The position numbers were made by a program, and so were the translations under genes. Below, piece by piece: positions 52,217-63,595 of a stretch of DNA of 64,000 bases. Source of the DNA: Cryoendolithus antarcticus (Eukaryota; Ascomycota; Dothideomycetes; Cladosporiales; Cladosporiaceae). The notes beneath the pieces are model-generated. The model was not told where the DNA came from. It saw only the letters and a program-made list of their open reading frames with translations, and made no database searches. The stretch spans positions 124,001-188,000 of the forward strand of contig NAJO01000047.1 of NCBI GenBank assembly GCA_002077065.1. The letters are read 5' to 3'. Each line of letters begins with the position of its first letter. Positions within the stretch are counted from its first letter, which is position 1.

Positions 52217-52606
52217 ATGTCCAACCGCGGTCTCCGCGCCTGCATGGTCTGCTCCTTCGTCCAATCAGCAACCAAATTCCTCCAAAACGGCTGTCCAAAC
52301 TGCGAAGACTTTCTTGAGATACGGCAAAATCCCGACAGCCTACAAGAATGCACTAGTGCAGTTTTCGAGGGCATGATCGCCTTGGCAGACCCGGAAAGCA
52401 GTTGGGTGGCGAAGTGGCAGCGTTTGCAAGGGTACACGCCGGGGACGTATGCTGTGAAGGTTGAGGGAGTGGTAAGTGAAGATGTGCTGGAGTTTTGAGA
52501 GGAGACGCTGACCCGATCATAGTTGCCTGATGAGTATATTAATGCCGCTGAGAACGCGGGCGTGCACTATATTCCAAGGGACGGCAGTACGGGCGAAGAC
52601 GTCTGA
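52217..52606 (+). CDS. SPT4: Transcription elongation factor Spt4
   Basis: Exons 52217-52471 and 52523-52606, with a 51-base intron (GTAAGT...TAG, phase 0), encode 112 residues. The N-terminus LRACMVCSFVQSATKF and NGCPNCEDFL supplies the C-x-x-C...C-x-x-C zinc site. Then EGMIALADPESSWVAKWQRL and the closing PGTYAVKVEGV/LPDEY follow the Spt4 consensus closely. Spt4 pairs with Spt5 NGN as the DSIF complex on elongating RNA polymerase II. The length is the family norm (102-117). The frame read past the donor would end after VSEDVLEF, losing the conserved LPDEY. Confidence 0.95.
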
Positions 52607-52820
52607 GCTGAATGCGTGTGGGCTGTTTCTACGTAATTAGCATGGCGTTTGGTGTGAGGAAATGGGGTTACACGGATCCCCTGGGTGGTGTTCAGATGAG
52701 CGACGCATGAAAGCACCAGGAAGGCCTGAGGCCACAAGATCTGGGAGCGCTGCTATCGAAAGCCAATCCTTCTGGCGGCTGCCCCAAGCTACACTACATT
52801 GTGTTTCTAATTCACCATTG

Positions 52821-53517
52821 TCAATTGCTCGTTTCTAAATCCTCATTCTTCACTTTTCTTGCTGCGGTAACAGGCTGCATGAGCGGCGTCTGGGGGAGAC
52901 TATCCTTAGGCATGACGGCCGGCTTATCTGGCGCAGAAATGCCGCTTGGTCCTGACAAGCGAGCGACCGCAGCTCTTGGACTGGCTTCTCTGGCAACATC
53001 CGCTCGCTGCGGCATTCCTGGTGGTCCTGGCAAGCCGGCATTGCTAACAGGCACGCGCGTCCACGCTGAAGTCCGCGCGACAGCCGACTCCACGACAAAA
53101 TTGCCACCGGCTGAAGTGTGAAACATTACAGTCCCAGGCTCCTCGGGAGCTGTCCAACGACCGATGTGTGCCATAAACCAACAGTCTCAGCCAGGAGGTG
53201 AAGATACGCATCCCATGCAGCATGCTGAGGACGGCCACATATGAAATGATGCCACTGTCCGTGGGAGGGGCGTGTGCTACTTCGCCAGACAATCGTGGCA
53301 TGGAAGACTTGATCCTGGCGACCGAGGACAATGGCGAACGTGGGATCTTTGCTCTGCTCGTCTTGGACCTGTCGGGGTTGCAGGTTCCTGAGCAGAGTTC
53401 GTAAGTTCGCTCGACCAGTCAGCGCTTGTGTTCGAACTATCAGCAGAGGGGAATGTTTAACTTACCCAAAGCCTGTTCACGAATAGCAGGGATACCAAGA
53501 TATGAAATAGCTGCCAT
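52821..53517 (-). pseudogene. REQ/NAR-domain protein copy P3, one-base frameshift
   Basis: Exon 1 (53517-53466) codes MAAISYLGIPAIREQAL; a 56-base phase-1 intron (53465-53410) splits the motif before ANLRTLLRNLQPRQ. The domain continues with FAIVLGRQDQVFHATIVWR and HHFICGRPQHAAWDAYLHLL, AETVGL. It then meets a frame break at aaa 53175-53177; the frame would stop soon after (QLPRSLGL). One added base leads to MAHIGRWTAPEEPGTVMFHT and GGNFVVESAVARTSAW, which align with the same part of copy P1, then a Pro/Ala-rich tail to 52821. A second annotation possibility is a short protein of about 108 residues. Function unknown. Confidence 0.5.
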
Positions 53518-53910
53518 TCTCAAGCACTTGCTGACTGTGAGTTTCCGCAAGAGCGTTGCGGCTCCTGATTTGATGATCTTATTAAATTGGTTACACTTGT
53601 TACATGGGCATGCTTATGGCAAGACCACATCGCCATCTCGATCACCTGTTGTCTCGATCTTGCATCGATAGCTTATAGAGATTTCACGATACAATTTGGA
53701 AACCTTCCTACTCGGACAGCCACGCTCGCAGCATCTCAGCTTCAACGAGCGTCTCCAGTGAGAATACTCTACCCACTGGAATGCGTTCATTCACAGACTG
53801 CTCATGAGTTCGGATGCTCGTACGAACAACTTGCCAAGATGCGCTTTCATTGCAGTCCGGCATTCAGGATTGCTCTACTTGCTGTGCGTTCCTACCAACT
53901 CCAAACGAGG
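53518..53910. other. Spacer between REQ/NAR copies P3 and P1
   Basis: 393 bases, presumed promoter of P3 and 3' flank of P1. No other gene supported. Confidence 0.4.
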
Positions 53911-54747
53911 TCACTCCTCTTGAGTGCTCATCTCATCATCCGAATGCTCCTTCTCCTCTTTCTTCACCTCATCAGTCTTCGCTGACCCTGGGGCTGCTTC
54001 TTTAGCCGGGGGGAACGCTGCAGAACTCCCTTTCTCAGTATGCGGGTTGTGAGGACGCTGTGTGTAAGCTTGGTCACCTGGAGTCTTTGCGCTCGGCGTA
54101 GAATGCGAAGCTTGGGCAAAATTCGCACTCGTGGCTTGCAATGGTACGACGACAGCAGCTGCACCACTCGGGGTCTGCGCGGTACTGCCATTCATAGCTT
54201 GCGACGTATGAGCCCCAGGAGCTACATTCCTCGTGACCTGTACATTAGACGGCGCAGGTGCCGAGCCTGCCCCTGTGCCCTGGCCTGCTACCTGCTGCCA
54301 CTGTGCGCCCTGGGCGACTGCAGTGTCCATAGTGACTAGGCTTGCTCCTTGCGTACTTATGATCTCAACATCTGTTCGCACCGTAGCAACCCATCCTCTA
54401 GCCTCCGTGAGCAACCGGACGGTCTCCGCGAAAAGCGCAGCAAGAGCACCTGCCGGCGAAGGGTTGCCCGGCCCGTAGACGAATTGGTGCCGTTCGTGAT
54501 CAACATGATGGACGCTCTGCCACGTGATCATGGCGCGGTAGCCACCGTCGGGTCTGACAATAACGACATCGAATTGAGAATCAATATTGCGTTCAACCAG
54601 TATGCGAGATGGCTGCAGACTTCTGAAGAGCGGGCGGGCATTCGCTTTGGGATACAGTGTCAGCGAGTGCAGGTATGCAAGCTAGGAGCAGTCTGCCTTA
54701 CCAACGAGTTGCTCGCGAAGCGAGAAGATATGTATTGTATTCGACAT
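53911..54747 (-). CDS. REQ/NAR-domain protein copy P1
   Basis: Exon 1 (54747-54702, MSNTIHIFSLREQLV) and exon 2 (54644-53911), joined over a 57-base phase-1 intron (GTAAGG...AAG), encode 259 residues. The domain (about 10-110) reads ANARPLFRSLQPSR, FDVVIVRPDGGYRAMITWQ, HQFVYGPGNPSPAGALAALF, AETVRLLTEARGW. It is likely alpha-beta-beta-alpha. Then VEIISTQGASLVTMDTAVAQ is shared with P2 and P3. The last 120 residues are Ala/Gln/Thr/Pro-rich, ending in an acidic DEVKKEEKEHSDDEMSTQEE tail. No membrane or signal segment. Intact in all visible respects. I do not know the family; it shares the motif and intron position with the C-terminal half of HF-1 at 40310. Confidence 0.6.
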
Positions 54748-55144
54748 TGACTTTTTGTGGACGCCGGCGAGGGAGAGGATGGAACAGGGCGCTTGGAATC
54801 GAGATACGGGAAGTCTTATGTGGGATTGCATCTTTCACTTCAACCAAAGGGAATCATCCCTGGTCTTCTCGCGCCGTCTTTGTCGCAGGGAGCCCCTCCA
54901 CAAGACTAGATGACCGTAGAAGCGTCTTGAGTTGTGTACGAGTCTACTGCGGGTTCTCCATTCGTACCTCTGGGTCGCACATACCATATCACTGAATGCA
55001 GCTCGGCCAAGGGGCCGCAGGCATCAATTTGCAGAAGGTCTCGGACGGTAATCAAATGACGAAAGGAGATGAGGTGTACTTACGCTAGGTCACTGTCTCC
55101 AGTTCTAGTATCTGATTACCACGGACAGTTACGTTCTCTCATCT
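54748..55144. other. Spacer between REQ/NAR copies P1 and P2
   Basis: 397 bases, presumed promoter of P1. No other gene supported. Confidence 0.4.
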
Positions 55145-56070
55145 CTAAGCTCTCCTTGCAGACCCGATAGAGCGGACGATCTGAGCCCGCGACTGCAGTG
55201 AGGTGTAGAAGCTGTGAGCGTCCGAGTCTCCAGCGCGTGAATCCGCAGAGACAGTATCGATGCCCGGATTTGAGGATTTGTTCGTCAAGTTCTCAGTTCT
55301 TGAAGTGCTGGTGTTTGCAATGCCAGTGTCTCCGGCTTCAAGGTTTGCCATGGCAATGTCTGTGAGGTCAGTTACTACGGTGCGCGGCTCTGTGACGTTG
55401 ATCATTGGCATGTCGGACATCGCGCGGGGCCAAATGTCAGGCATATCTGGATGCAAGACGGTACCAGTGGGAGGCTCTGCTGGGAAGTATCGGCTCTTCC
55501 GCCTGAACAGCCCCTCTCTTGGCCGTGGCAGTCCAAAGGCTAAACAGGCATCAGGATTCATGTACGGAGAAAAGTGACCAATGTCGTAAGGAGGACCGCC
55601 GTCGAAAGCACGAGCTGTCGCTTGATTTCAAGCTGGTCTTCTTGCAGTCTCTGAGTCCATAGCAAGCTAGCTGTCACCTTGTATGCTCCTGATTTCGGCA
55701 TCCAGGGGAATGGGCGCTATCCAGCTATCGCACTTCATCAGCAGTCGTACGCTCTCTTGCAGGAGCAAATGGGGCGCTTCTTCCAGGGCATTGTGTCCAG
55801 GCCCGGCGAGGAATTGATGCCAGGCACGTAATTTAGACATGTCCTGCCATATGACCACAGCACGATACTTTTCGGTACTGTGCACGAGCACAATGTCGAA
55901 TATTGGGTCGAACTTCTCGAGCTGTATCGAACGCCTTGGTAGGACAGCCCGGAAGAGAAGCGTTGCGTTGGCTTCGTTGAAGGAATCAGTGATGTGGGCG
56001 TTGAAAACAAGGGAAGGTGCTCACCGATGGCCTGTCCGTGGACATCAAAGAAGCTCACTGTCTCAGTCAT
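55145..56070 (-). CDS. REQ/NAR-domain protein copy P2, probably with a second intron
   Basis: Exon 1 (56070-56025, MTETVSFFDVHGQAI) and exon 2 (from 55971) are joined over a 53-base phase-1 intron (GTGAGC...AAG). The domain reads ANATLLFRAVLPRRS, FDIVLVHSTEKYRAVVIWQ, HQFLAGPGHN, LLLQESVRLLMKCDSW, then LDAEIRSIQG. The frame meets TAG at 55667 and a TGA 13 codons later but stays open after them to 55145. GTGACA at 55677 and AAG at 55623-55621 would remove both stops as a 57-base intron that keeps the frame, giving 271 residues with a tail of MNPDACLAFGLPRPREGLFR and a Ser/Asp-rich end. The other reading is a 116-residue protein ending at 55667. The removed piece still resembles coding sequence of P1. 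Confidence 0.5.
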
Positions 56071-56536
56071 GGGATGCGCGCGAGTTTGGTCAGGCAGCCT
56101 TGCATCCGCGCAGGGGAGATCTCAACAGTACCTATTGCTCTCATAGTCTGCTCGTATGTTTGCGGGGACATTGCTTGAGATCTTGCTTGCACCGCCATCT
56201 TGAGATGCACAGAGAGATGATCCATGAGGCGATCTTACAGATTTTACAGAGATCGTGTTGTAGCGCTGTTGCGGGCAGTGAGGCTTGGATCGCAGATTAC
56301 AGCGGAATTCCTTCATTCGTGTGGCCATTTTACTGTCGACATCAGAGCGTTGGAACGTTTCGAGATGTTATGTCGTCCAGAGATGTACGGGAACATGTGG
56401 CGAAGGTCAGTCTACAGAGAGATCACCTGATTGGCTCACAACTGCCGGAGCTACTTGAATGTTACCACTGCGTCAAGCCTCATGTACCAGATATCGCGTA
56501 TTTGACATCAAGAATCCTTGACCGTACACCAAGATC
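56071..56536. other. Divergent intergenic region of P2 and the POP8-like gene
   Basis: 466 bases. Short frames on both strands without support. Promoters of both genes are expected here. Confidence 0.4.
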
Positions 56537-57010
56537 ATGGCAGAGGACGTCGCGATGGCGGAGGCAGCTGTCACGGCTCCCACTCAGCCCGCCACGCAGA
56601 CCTCCACAGCATCCAAAAAGCGTGTCCGAACCCCAAAGACCCAGACTTTGGCAAATTTGACCCTTCGCAATCCACAATGGTCTTACATCCACCTTTCCCT
56701 CGTCTCCGCCAAATCCCCGTCTTCGTCTCTGGAATATCCGCCTCTGGATGCACTGACAGCTCATCTCCATCTCACATCGGCACTCTCTCAATTTCTCGGT
56801 CTTCACGGTGGAGCCATCCCGATCGACATCCTCAAACTTGAGGGTCAGGATGTGTGGATCCGCATTCCGGCTGACGATCGTGTGGGCTTCGTAGCAGCTA
56901 CGGGAGGCTGGACAGGCAGGGGAGGCGAGGGATGGAGAATAGTGGGGTGGAGTTCGTGGAGTGCTGACGCGAGTGGGAGGGATGGAGGGAGAGACTTATT
57001 CGGGGATTGA
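56537..57010 (+). CDS. POP8-like RNase P/MRP protein subunit
   Basis: Single exon, 157 residues. An Ala/Thr-rich start is followed by a basic patch KKRVRTPKTQT and then the domain: NPQWSYIHLSLVS, PPLDALTAHLHLTSALSQFL, GLHGGAIPIDILKLEGQDVW, IRIPADDRVGFVAA. W-x-Y-x-x-L, the PLD-x-LT helix, FLG-x-x-G-x-AI-x-x-DILK and IR-x-P-x-x-D are the Pop8/Rpp14-like signature. Pop8 is a small protein of RNase P and RNase MRP, acting in tRNA 5' processing and rRNA processing. The C-terminus is Gly/Ser-rich, and the size is near yeast Pop8 (133). Confidence 0.75.
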   Translation: MAEDVAMAEAAVTAPTQPATQTSTASKKRVRTPKTQTLANLTLRNPQWSYIHLSLVSAKSPSSSLEYPPLDALTAHLHLTSALSQFLGLHGGAIPIDILKLEGQDVWIRIPADDRVGFVAATGGWTGRGGEGWRIVGWSSWSADASGRDGGRDLFGD

Positions 57011-57273
57011 GGTACTCATGCGGGTTCGCACCTATGACTTGTGTCTATCCTACAGTGCGTTTCATTTGCTCAGCACGCATGCGAAGCGACCACATCGGCG
57101 CGGTGGAAACACCGAAACCCGTTTCCCGGCACTTGGCAGCAAAGGAAGCTCGTTGCTAACGCTGGACGCTCAAATACATTACAACGCTATCGCCTCCTGA
57201 CAGCCTGACTTCCATCGCTTGCGCGACTCGCCGCATTCGCCGTTTGCTAGGTCTTCCAAGCGACCTCAGCGAC

Positions 57274-60243
57274 TCACTCAACGCTCCCATCCAATAATCC
57301 CAGCTGCCTCATCCTAGCCGGGTTCATCCCACCAAACGCTGCCCTCTCCGCAGCCTTGTCCACTTGATCTTGGTCTGGAGACCCAGTGGTGGGTGGTGTA
57401 GCAGTCTGCATTGGCTCGAAAGACTTGTGATCAGCGTGGGCTGAGCCAGGTCTGCTTGATGCGCCCTTGATCGAGAAGCCGGTATTGACATCATCTCCAT
57501 TCGGAACGTCAAGCGAGGTATCGATTGCGATCGTCTCGCCGTCCGTGGCTGTGATGTCGCGGACTGTGTCGATATCAGTGTCCATGGGATCTTGATCGAA
57601 TCCCGCGGGCGGCGGAGGAGGTGGCGGTGCAGGAGGCGTGGGGTCGCCTTGCTCTGTACGTAGCTTCTTCAAGACCGCATCATCAGCAGCATCGTTCGTG
57701 TCGTCCTCATCCCGATGTCGTTTCAGTGCCGTCGAGCTCTCGGATCCTGCGGGCGTTGCTTCCGGCCCAAGTGTGTCGTCCTCATCATCAGACAGCACAG
57801 GCTCGTCGATATCCGCAGAACCAGCAGTAGCTTGCGGCGAGCCAGGCGGTGTATGGCTCTCCTCGCCGGGAGCAGCCTTCGAGCTCTTCCGCTTGTCATG
57901 CTCCGCTTTCTTCTTGATCGCCCGTACAAATGTCTCATGTGCATATTTTCTCACGCTCTTTGCATGCTTATCGCTGATCTTCGAAGGATGCTCAATTCGC
58001 TTACTCTTGAAATCAGTGGCGACGATTTTCTTGCTGATCTCCTTAGCCAACTTCTTCAGATCCTCCTTGTCCATCTTCTTCTTGAATTTGTTGACGACAT
58101 GCATGATGTGCGGTTGCAGTGTGCCCTCGTACAGCTTCTTTTGCTTCTCCTCGGGCAGTGACTTCCACTTGTCCTCCTTCCGCTCCTTCTTGGGCGTCTC
58201 CACGGGCGCAACGACAGGTACGGGCTTTGATGTCTCGGTCTGGGTGCCGACAATGTTCTTGATCAGGTCTTGTATTGCCTGCTGATCTGAGATGGCTTTG
58301 GGTGGTGGTGGTGGTGGTGCTGGCATCGCGGGCATACTCGGACGCTGCCATGATGTGTTCCCACCTCGGTCGTAATAGTAGATGGACCCATTCGGTGCTA
58401 TCGATTGGAACCAACCTGGCGGCAGATCACCAGCAGGAGGAGGTGGACGGAAGCGAGGTGGTGGACGAAATGCATGCCGCATGGGTGCGTTCGTTCGCGG
58501 CCCAGTGGGCGCACTTATCCGATCAGGTGACTTGCTTCGCGATCGTGATCGTGTTCGTCGTCGGGTGTCATCGCGACGATCAGCCTTGCGTCCACTGTCC
58601 AACACTGGGTCCCGCTTCATGCGTGGTATTCGGTACCCGATCTCGAGCTTGCTCCATGCCTCTAGTAATGCTTTTGCTTGACTTGACACGCGCTCATCTT
58701 CATTCTCGACCAGCGGAAGTACAGCGTCCTCGATTTTGGAATCCTGGATCTTGTTCTTGGTGATGCGCGGCAGCTTATCGAGCACATCCAGGATCTGCAA
58801 GCAGATGTTGACATCGTCAGAGAAGTTGCCGATTGCAGTCTTGAGATGACGATAGCCGTGCATTCGCACGACCTGATTGATGATATGCGCGTCCGTTGCC
58901 CGTTGTAATCGGTTGAGAAGCTTGACTGCAATCCACTTCTCCTTGCATTGCGGTAGCTGAGCCATGACACTGCGTACGCCACCTTCGTCGAGCTCCCTAG
59001 GCTCGACGTTGTTGACGTACTCCTCATCGTCCTCGCCGGTCTTCTTCTTCCTCGGCTTCTTCGCAGTTGCTGTGTCCCATGCGTCCGCATCATCGATACC
59101 GAGAGCCTCGATCGTAGCTTTCGACAGCTTGGTGGCGCGCTCTGTCTGTGTCCGGCCACCAATATAGCCAGTGCAATTGGGCTCGCCACAGTAGCAAGGC
59201 TGTGGGTCTGCGCCATATCGATCGACGTTGTAATTGAAGACGATCTCCTCGCCAGCTTTGATATGCCGCTCGGCAAAGATGCCCATGCGTAATCGATCGC
59301 CAACCACCCATTTGTCGACGTACGCATTCGGGTTGCACGAGTGATTGCAGAATCGTCCAAGGTTGCCTTTCTTCGTCGCATCGACGAATTCGCCTTTGTT
59401 GAGCGACATAAAGTAGAAATGCTTGATGCCCTCTTCGTCGTACTGCTGCATCTTCCGCCGGAAGACCTGCTCACCGATGACTTCGCCGATATACTCGAAA
59501 ACAAAGTCATTCGGCTCGAGGTCAGAGTCTGCTCGCAAGCCATAGCCTTTCTTCTCTGTCTTGATGACAGAGACGTTTGCCCACTGTTTTCGCAAGAACC
59601 TTTGATTTTCGCAGGCTGAACCACACCCACAATCTCGGGCGCATTCCATTTTGGTGGCGCGATTGATGCAGTCTGAATCTTCGCCACAGGCATTGTTGTG
59701 TTTGGTGGTTGCGTCTGCAGAATGTGTTAGTACTGCCCATCGTCTTGATTGATGCTATTGCCACTCACCCCACTCTTCAGCACAGTCGCACTCTAGCGCT
59801 GGGTCAGTGATGCCCATGTACTTATTGGCGTAAATGCATTCCGGCAGCACCTGGAAGCTACTCGTGGCCTCTGAAGTCTTGTTCTCATACTCCAAGAACA
59901 TTTGTGGCGCCCTCTTTTCGACCTTTTGTGACACTGATCGCGACAGCTTCGGCTGCTTCCCAGGCTCGAGCTTCAGCGACACTCCGCCGCCGATGTGGTC
60001 TTCCTCCTCCGTCTTAGGCATGGGCGATTGCGCGGCACTCTGTATCTTCGTCGGTGACCGAGAGAGCCGTTTGACATCTCGAGGTGTGCTGCTATCTGCC
60101 GCTGATGCGAGAACCGGCGACCGATCACCGTCCGCCGGCAGTGCCACAGGTATAGTGTCCATATCTTCCGCATCGCTTCCTTCCTCTTTCAGATTCATGC
60201 CTCGCACCTCTGATGCCAACCGGCTTGACGGTACTTCTGCCAT
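57274..60243 (-). CDS. SET2: Histone H3 lysine-36 methyltransferase Set2
   Basis: Exons 60243-59769 and 59714-57274 (54-base intron, GTGAGT...CAG, with TACTAACAC branch) encode 971 residues. The intron lies in the AWS domain, which splicing restores: [45 protein letters not shown] (about 151-198). The SET domain follows (about 207-325) with [29 protein letters not shown] (cofactor and substrate site, NHSC 282-285) and [15 protein letters not shown] post-SET zinc cluster is [14 protein letters not shown]. Then come a TFIIS-N-like helical region, a WW domain (about 589-617, [20 protein letters not shown]) and an SRI domain (about 670-745, [20 protein letters not shown]) that binds the phosphorylated Pol II CTD. 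A Pro-rich and acidic C-terminus ends it. ATG 60243 is the first ATG in frame. Confidence 0.95.
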
Positions 60244-61851
60244 AGTGACGTGCCGCACGGGGGTGCTGATGATGGTGCTCGGGGTTGCTCTGTCTCGCGC
60301 GCGGGACTGCCGAAGGCTGTCTACGGCATGTGCAAAATGTGGCGGCACGAGTATTCGAATTTGCGATGTACTGGATGTGAAGGACTGAGGCGGTGGGGAG
60401 TGTGAAGCAAAGTTCGACACTGGCCGAAACCGAACTCAAGGATGCACAGATTGCTGCAACATAGACACAGCCGACACGCAGCCTCGTGAGAGTCCGCAGT
60501 GAATGTGGAGATTGCGCGCGGTGGGAGGATGCTCAGCCAGAGCGTTTCGACCGTAGAAAGATAGATGATCTACGGTGATGAGTGACTTGGTCTGTCTACG
60601 CCGCTACATGATCGGTACCCACTACGTAAGATCTTGGTGATCTACTGCTCTCTGCACAGCATCTTCCTCGGTATCAGGCGGTCGCTGAGGGAATGATGGA
60701 CGACAACGCCCCTACAATGATATGTGCTGGCAATGAAAGCCGTACTGTAAGTGAAGGAAGACGGTAGACTTGTGCCTGGGAATGAACTCTTTGGACACCG
60801 CCAAGCCACCGCGGCTTCACCCGCTAAAGCAAGGAAAGCGTCGACAGAGACAGACTTGTCCTCAGAACAGCTTCACAAGCCCGGAAAGCGGCGTACAAGA
60901 CCGTGCTCATAGACTGTCGGCTGTCGGTGTTCGTTGGCGTGGTGGACCTCTGGAGGAAGCTCCCGTTTCTGAGCTGCTCAAAGGGTTGGAGAAGCGATTC
61001 CCTTCATGCAGAAGCCTAGATCCTGGTATCGCTGTATGAGAGACCACCTCAAGGATTGCGGCTTCGAGGACTCGTTTGCAGGCTTTTCGATAGTATGAGA
61101 TTATGCCCCTTTATGACAGTCTGCATCGCTCGTAATTAGTAGGGTGGTTCGAGAGACACATTGCTTGGCCCGACAGAATTGCCTCTCGCATCGTCGCATG
61201 GAGTTGATCAGCTCGCGGAATATCAAGCGCCGTCTGACCTACTTGAGCGTCTGTCAACGGACTCCCACATTGCGATGGTGCGGCTATCTGATGCAATAGA
61301 TCTTGAGACCTACCGAAGATTGGTGTCGTGAGTGCGCAGAGTGGAGGTGCACAACTCCCGGACGCGGCCTCGGGCCGTTCCCGATTCGACCACTCTATCT
61401 ATGTCAACACGTCTCTTGGTGCTTTCAATTCCCTCTACGACACACCCTCTGATCAAGGACGGAGTGTATACGATCAGACGTGCTGTCTAGGTTCCCCATC
61501 CCGAACGAAGAGTGTGATAGCACGCTGTGCCACCGTTGTCGATGCCACCGTGGCCGGCTCACAACATTGAGCCGGACGAACCCCGCAGCCACCGCCTCGT
61601 CGGCACGCTCGACAATGCTTAGCAGATCGTTTTTGCAGATCTTCTCAAGCACTCGTTGATTTACCCAGAGGAGCCCAGTTACCATTCGAGACGTCACTCT
61701 GCCCCTACGGTAGAGACCGATCGTAGACATGGGTACGGCGAGGAGCATGGTGGGGTTGGGGAGAAATTATTGTCTCATATAAAGTAAGTATACTGGTAGG
61801 TCTGCAATCAATGTGTTTCGCGTCTCACGACTTACACTCCAAAAATCGACC
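60244..61851. other. 1.6 kb divergent intergenic region
   Basis: Between the start codons of SET2 and the GH39 gene. Frames at 60770-61039 (+), 61328-61570 (+) and 61425-61748 (-) overlap or lack domains. The last one has a protein-like first half (GLLWVNQRVLEKICKNDLLS) but no recognisable family and is not called. Confidence 0.4.
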
Positions 61852-63595
61852 ATGATCTCACTTCCATACCTGGCAATAGCCTGTCTTTCCAGTGTCGCAG
61901 CACATTGGGTTACGGTCACAGTTGATGCATCCAAATCTCTCGGTCCTCTCCCACAAACCTCTCGCTTCTTTGGCTGCGATGAACCGAACGAAGCTACTCA
62001 GCTGAATGGCTCTGCCTTGATCAAGGAGCTCGGCGAACTTGGTCCATCACAGACGTACTTTCGAACACACAACCTGCTCACTACAGGAGACGGCTCACCT
62101 CGCCTCAAGTGGGGTAGCACCAATGCCTACACCGAGGATGGGGCTGGAAATCCTATTTACAACTGGACGGTGATCGACAACATTTTTGATACCTATCTTG
62201 AGCGTAATGTTAAGCCATATGCACAGATTGGATTCATGCCGAAGGCGCTGAGCACCAACCCGGATCCGTATGAGTTCTACTTTGACGAGACTCTCTCGTA
62301 CAATGTGATCTTCACGGGCTGGAGCTATCCCCCGAAGAGCTACCAGAAATGGGCGGAGCTGGTCTACCAGTGGGTGAAGCATTCTGTAGAGAGATATGGA
62401 GCCGAGGAAGTGAACAGCTGGTATTGGGAAGTGTAGGCCTAGCCCAGCATCTCCTTGATCGACGCGGGCGTACTGACAGTCATGATGCAGCTGGAATGAG
62501 CCCAACATCCCGTACTTCAACGGCACAGAATATGACTTCTTGATCCTTCACGACTTCGCTGTAGATGCAGTCCGCCGCGCTCTGTCGACTGCTCGGATAG
62601 GTGGGCCGGAGATCGCAGGCGGAGGCACTGGTACAAGTGGTGACTACCTGCGTCAGTTCCTGCAGCACACGGTCGATGGCCAGAATGCTGCTACAGGCCA
62701 GATCGGGACAGAGCTCGATTTCATCAGCTTCCATGCCAAGGGCTCACCAATCTACATCAACGCTACTGCTGCCACGCCAGAACATCTCCAGATGAACGTG
62801 TCTGCGGCGCTACAGAACGCGCGAGATGCATTCAATGTCATCAAGGAATTTCCCACTCTCGACCACCTACCTGTTATCATCGGCGAAGACGATCCTGATG
62901 GTTGTGCGGCTTGCGCAAGCCCAGCATATGGCTATCGCAATGGCATCGTTTTCCCGAGCTACACTGCCGAGTCATTTGTTCGGCAGCTAGATCTCGCCGC
63001 GGAGTATGGGATTGATCTACAAGGCACTCTTACCTGGGCGTTCGAGTACGACGGCCGCAAATACTTCGATGGACTGCGGGTACTCACGACGAATGGCATC
63101 GACAAGCCTATCCTCAATATCTTTCGGATGTTCGGTAAGATGACCGGGAATCGCGTTCAGGCAAGGAGCAGCGCTCAGCTAGCTCTGCAGGATGTCGTGG
63201 CAAATAGTGTACAGAACGCTACTGATGTCGGTGTCCTTGCAAGCTCCGATGAGAGCTCCGGCAAAGTTGCTGTCATGATATGGCACTACCATGATGATGA
63301 TCTGCCCAAGCCAGATGCCCAGATCGAAGTTGATGTGCACGGACTGACGAAGAACTGCAAGTCCGTGAAGTTGACGCACTATCGCATCGATGACAACCAC
63401 AGCAATTCTTACACCACGTGGCTGGAGATGGGTTCGCCGCAGCAACCTACAACAGAGCAGTATGAGACATTGCGGACTGCTGGGCAGTTGCAGACAGTCA
63501 GCAGGGCGAAGCGGGTGCGGGTGACGGGTGGCGAGCTGAGAGTGAGTTTGAGTCTGCCGATACACGGCACTTCGTTGCTAGTGTTTGAACAATAA
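61852..63595 (+). CDS. Secreted glycoside hydrolase family 39 (beta-xylosidase-like)
   Basis: Exons 61852-62432 and 62491-63595 (58-base intron, GTAGGC...CAG) encode 561 residues. ATG 61852 gives a signal peptide (MISLPYLAIACLSSVAA). The TIM-barrel starts with FGCDEPNEATQL and YFRTHNLLTTGDG. The acid/base is Glu197 in V/WNEPN, restored by the splice, and the nucleophile is probably Glu325 in VIIGEDDPDG. ISFHAKGSP and GTLTWAFEYDG are further GH39-like active-site strands. The C-terminal 150 residues form a beta-sandwich (VAVMIWHYHDDDLP, RVTGGELRVSLSLP). N-glycosylation sequons are frequent (NWT, NGT, NAT, NVS). Fungal members act on xylan-derived or other plant or fungal wall oligosaccharides; the exact substrate is not set. 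Exon 1 alone would stop at 62435. Confidence 0.88.
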
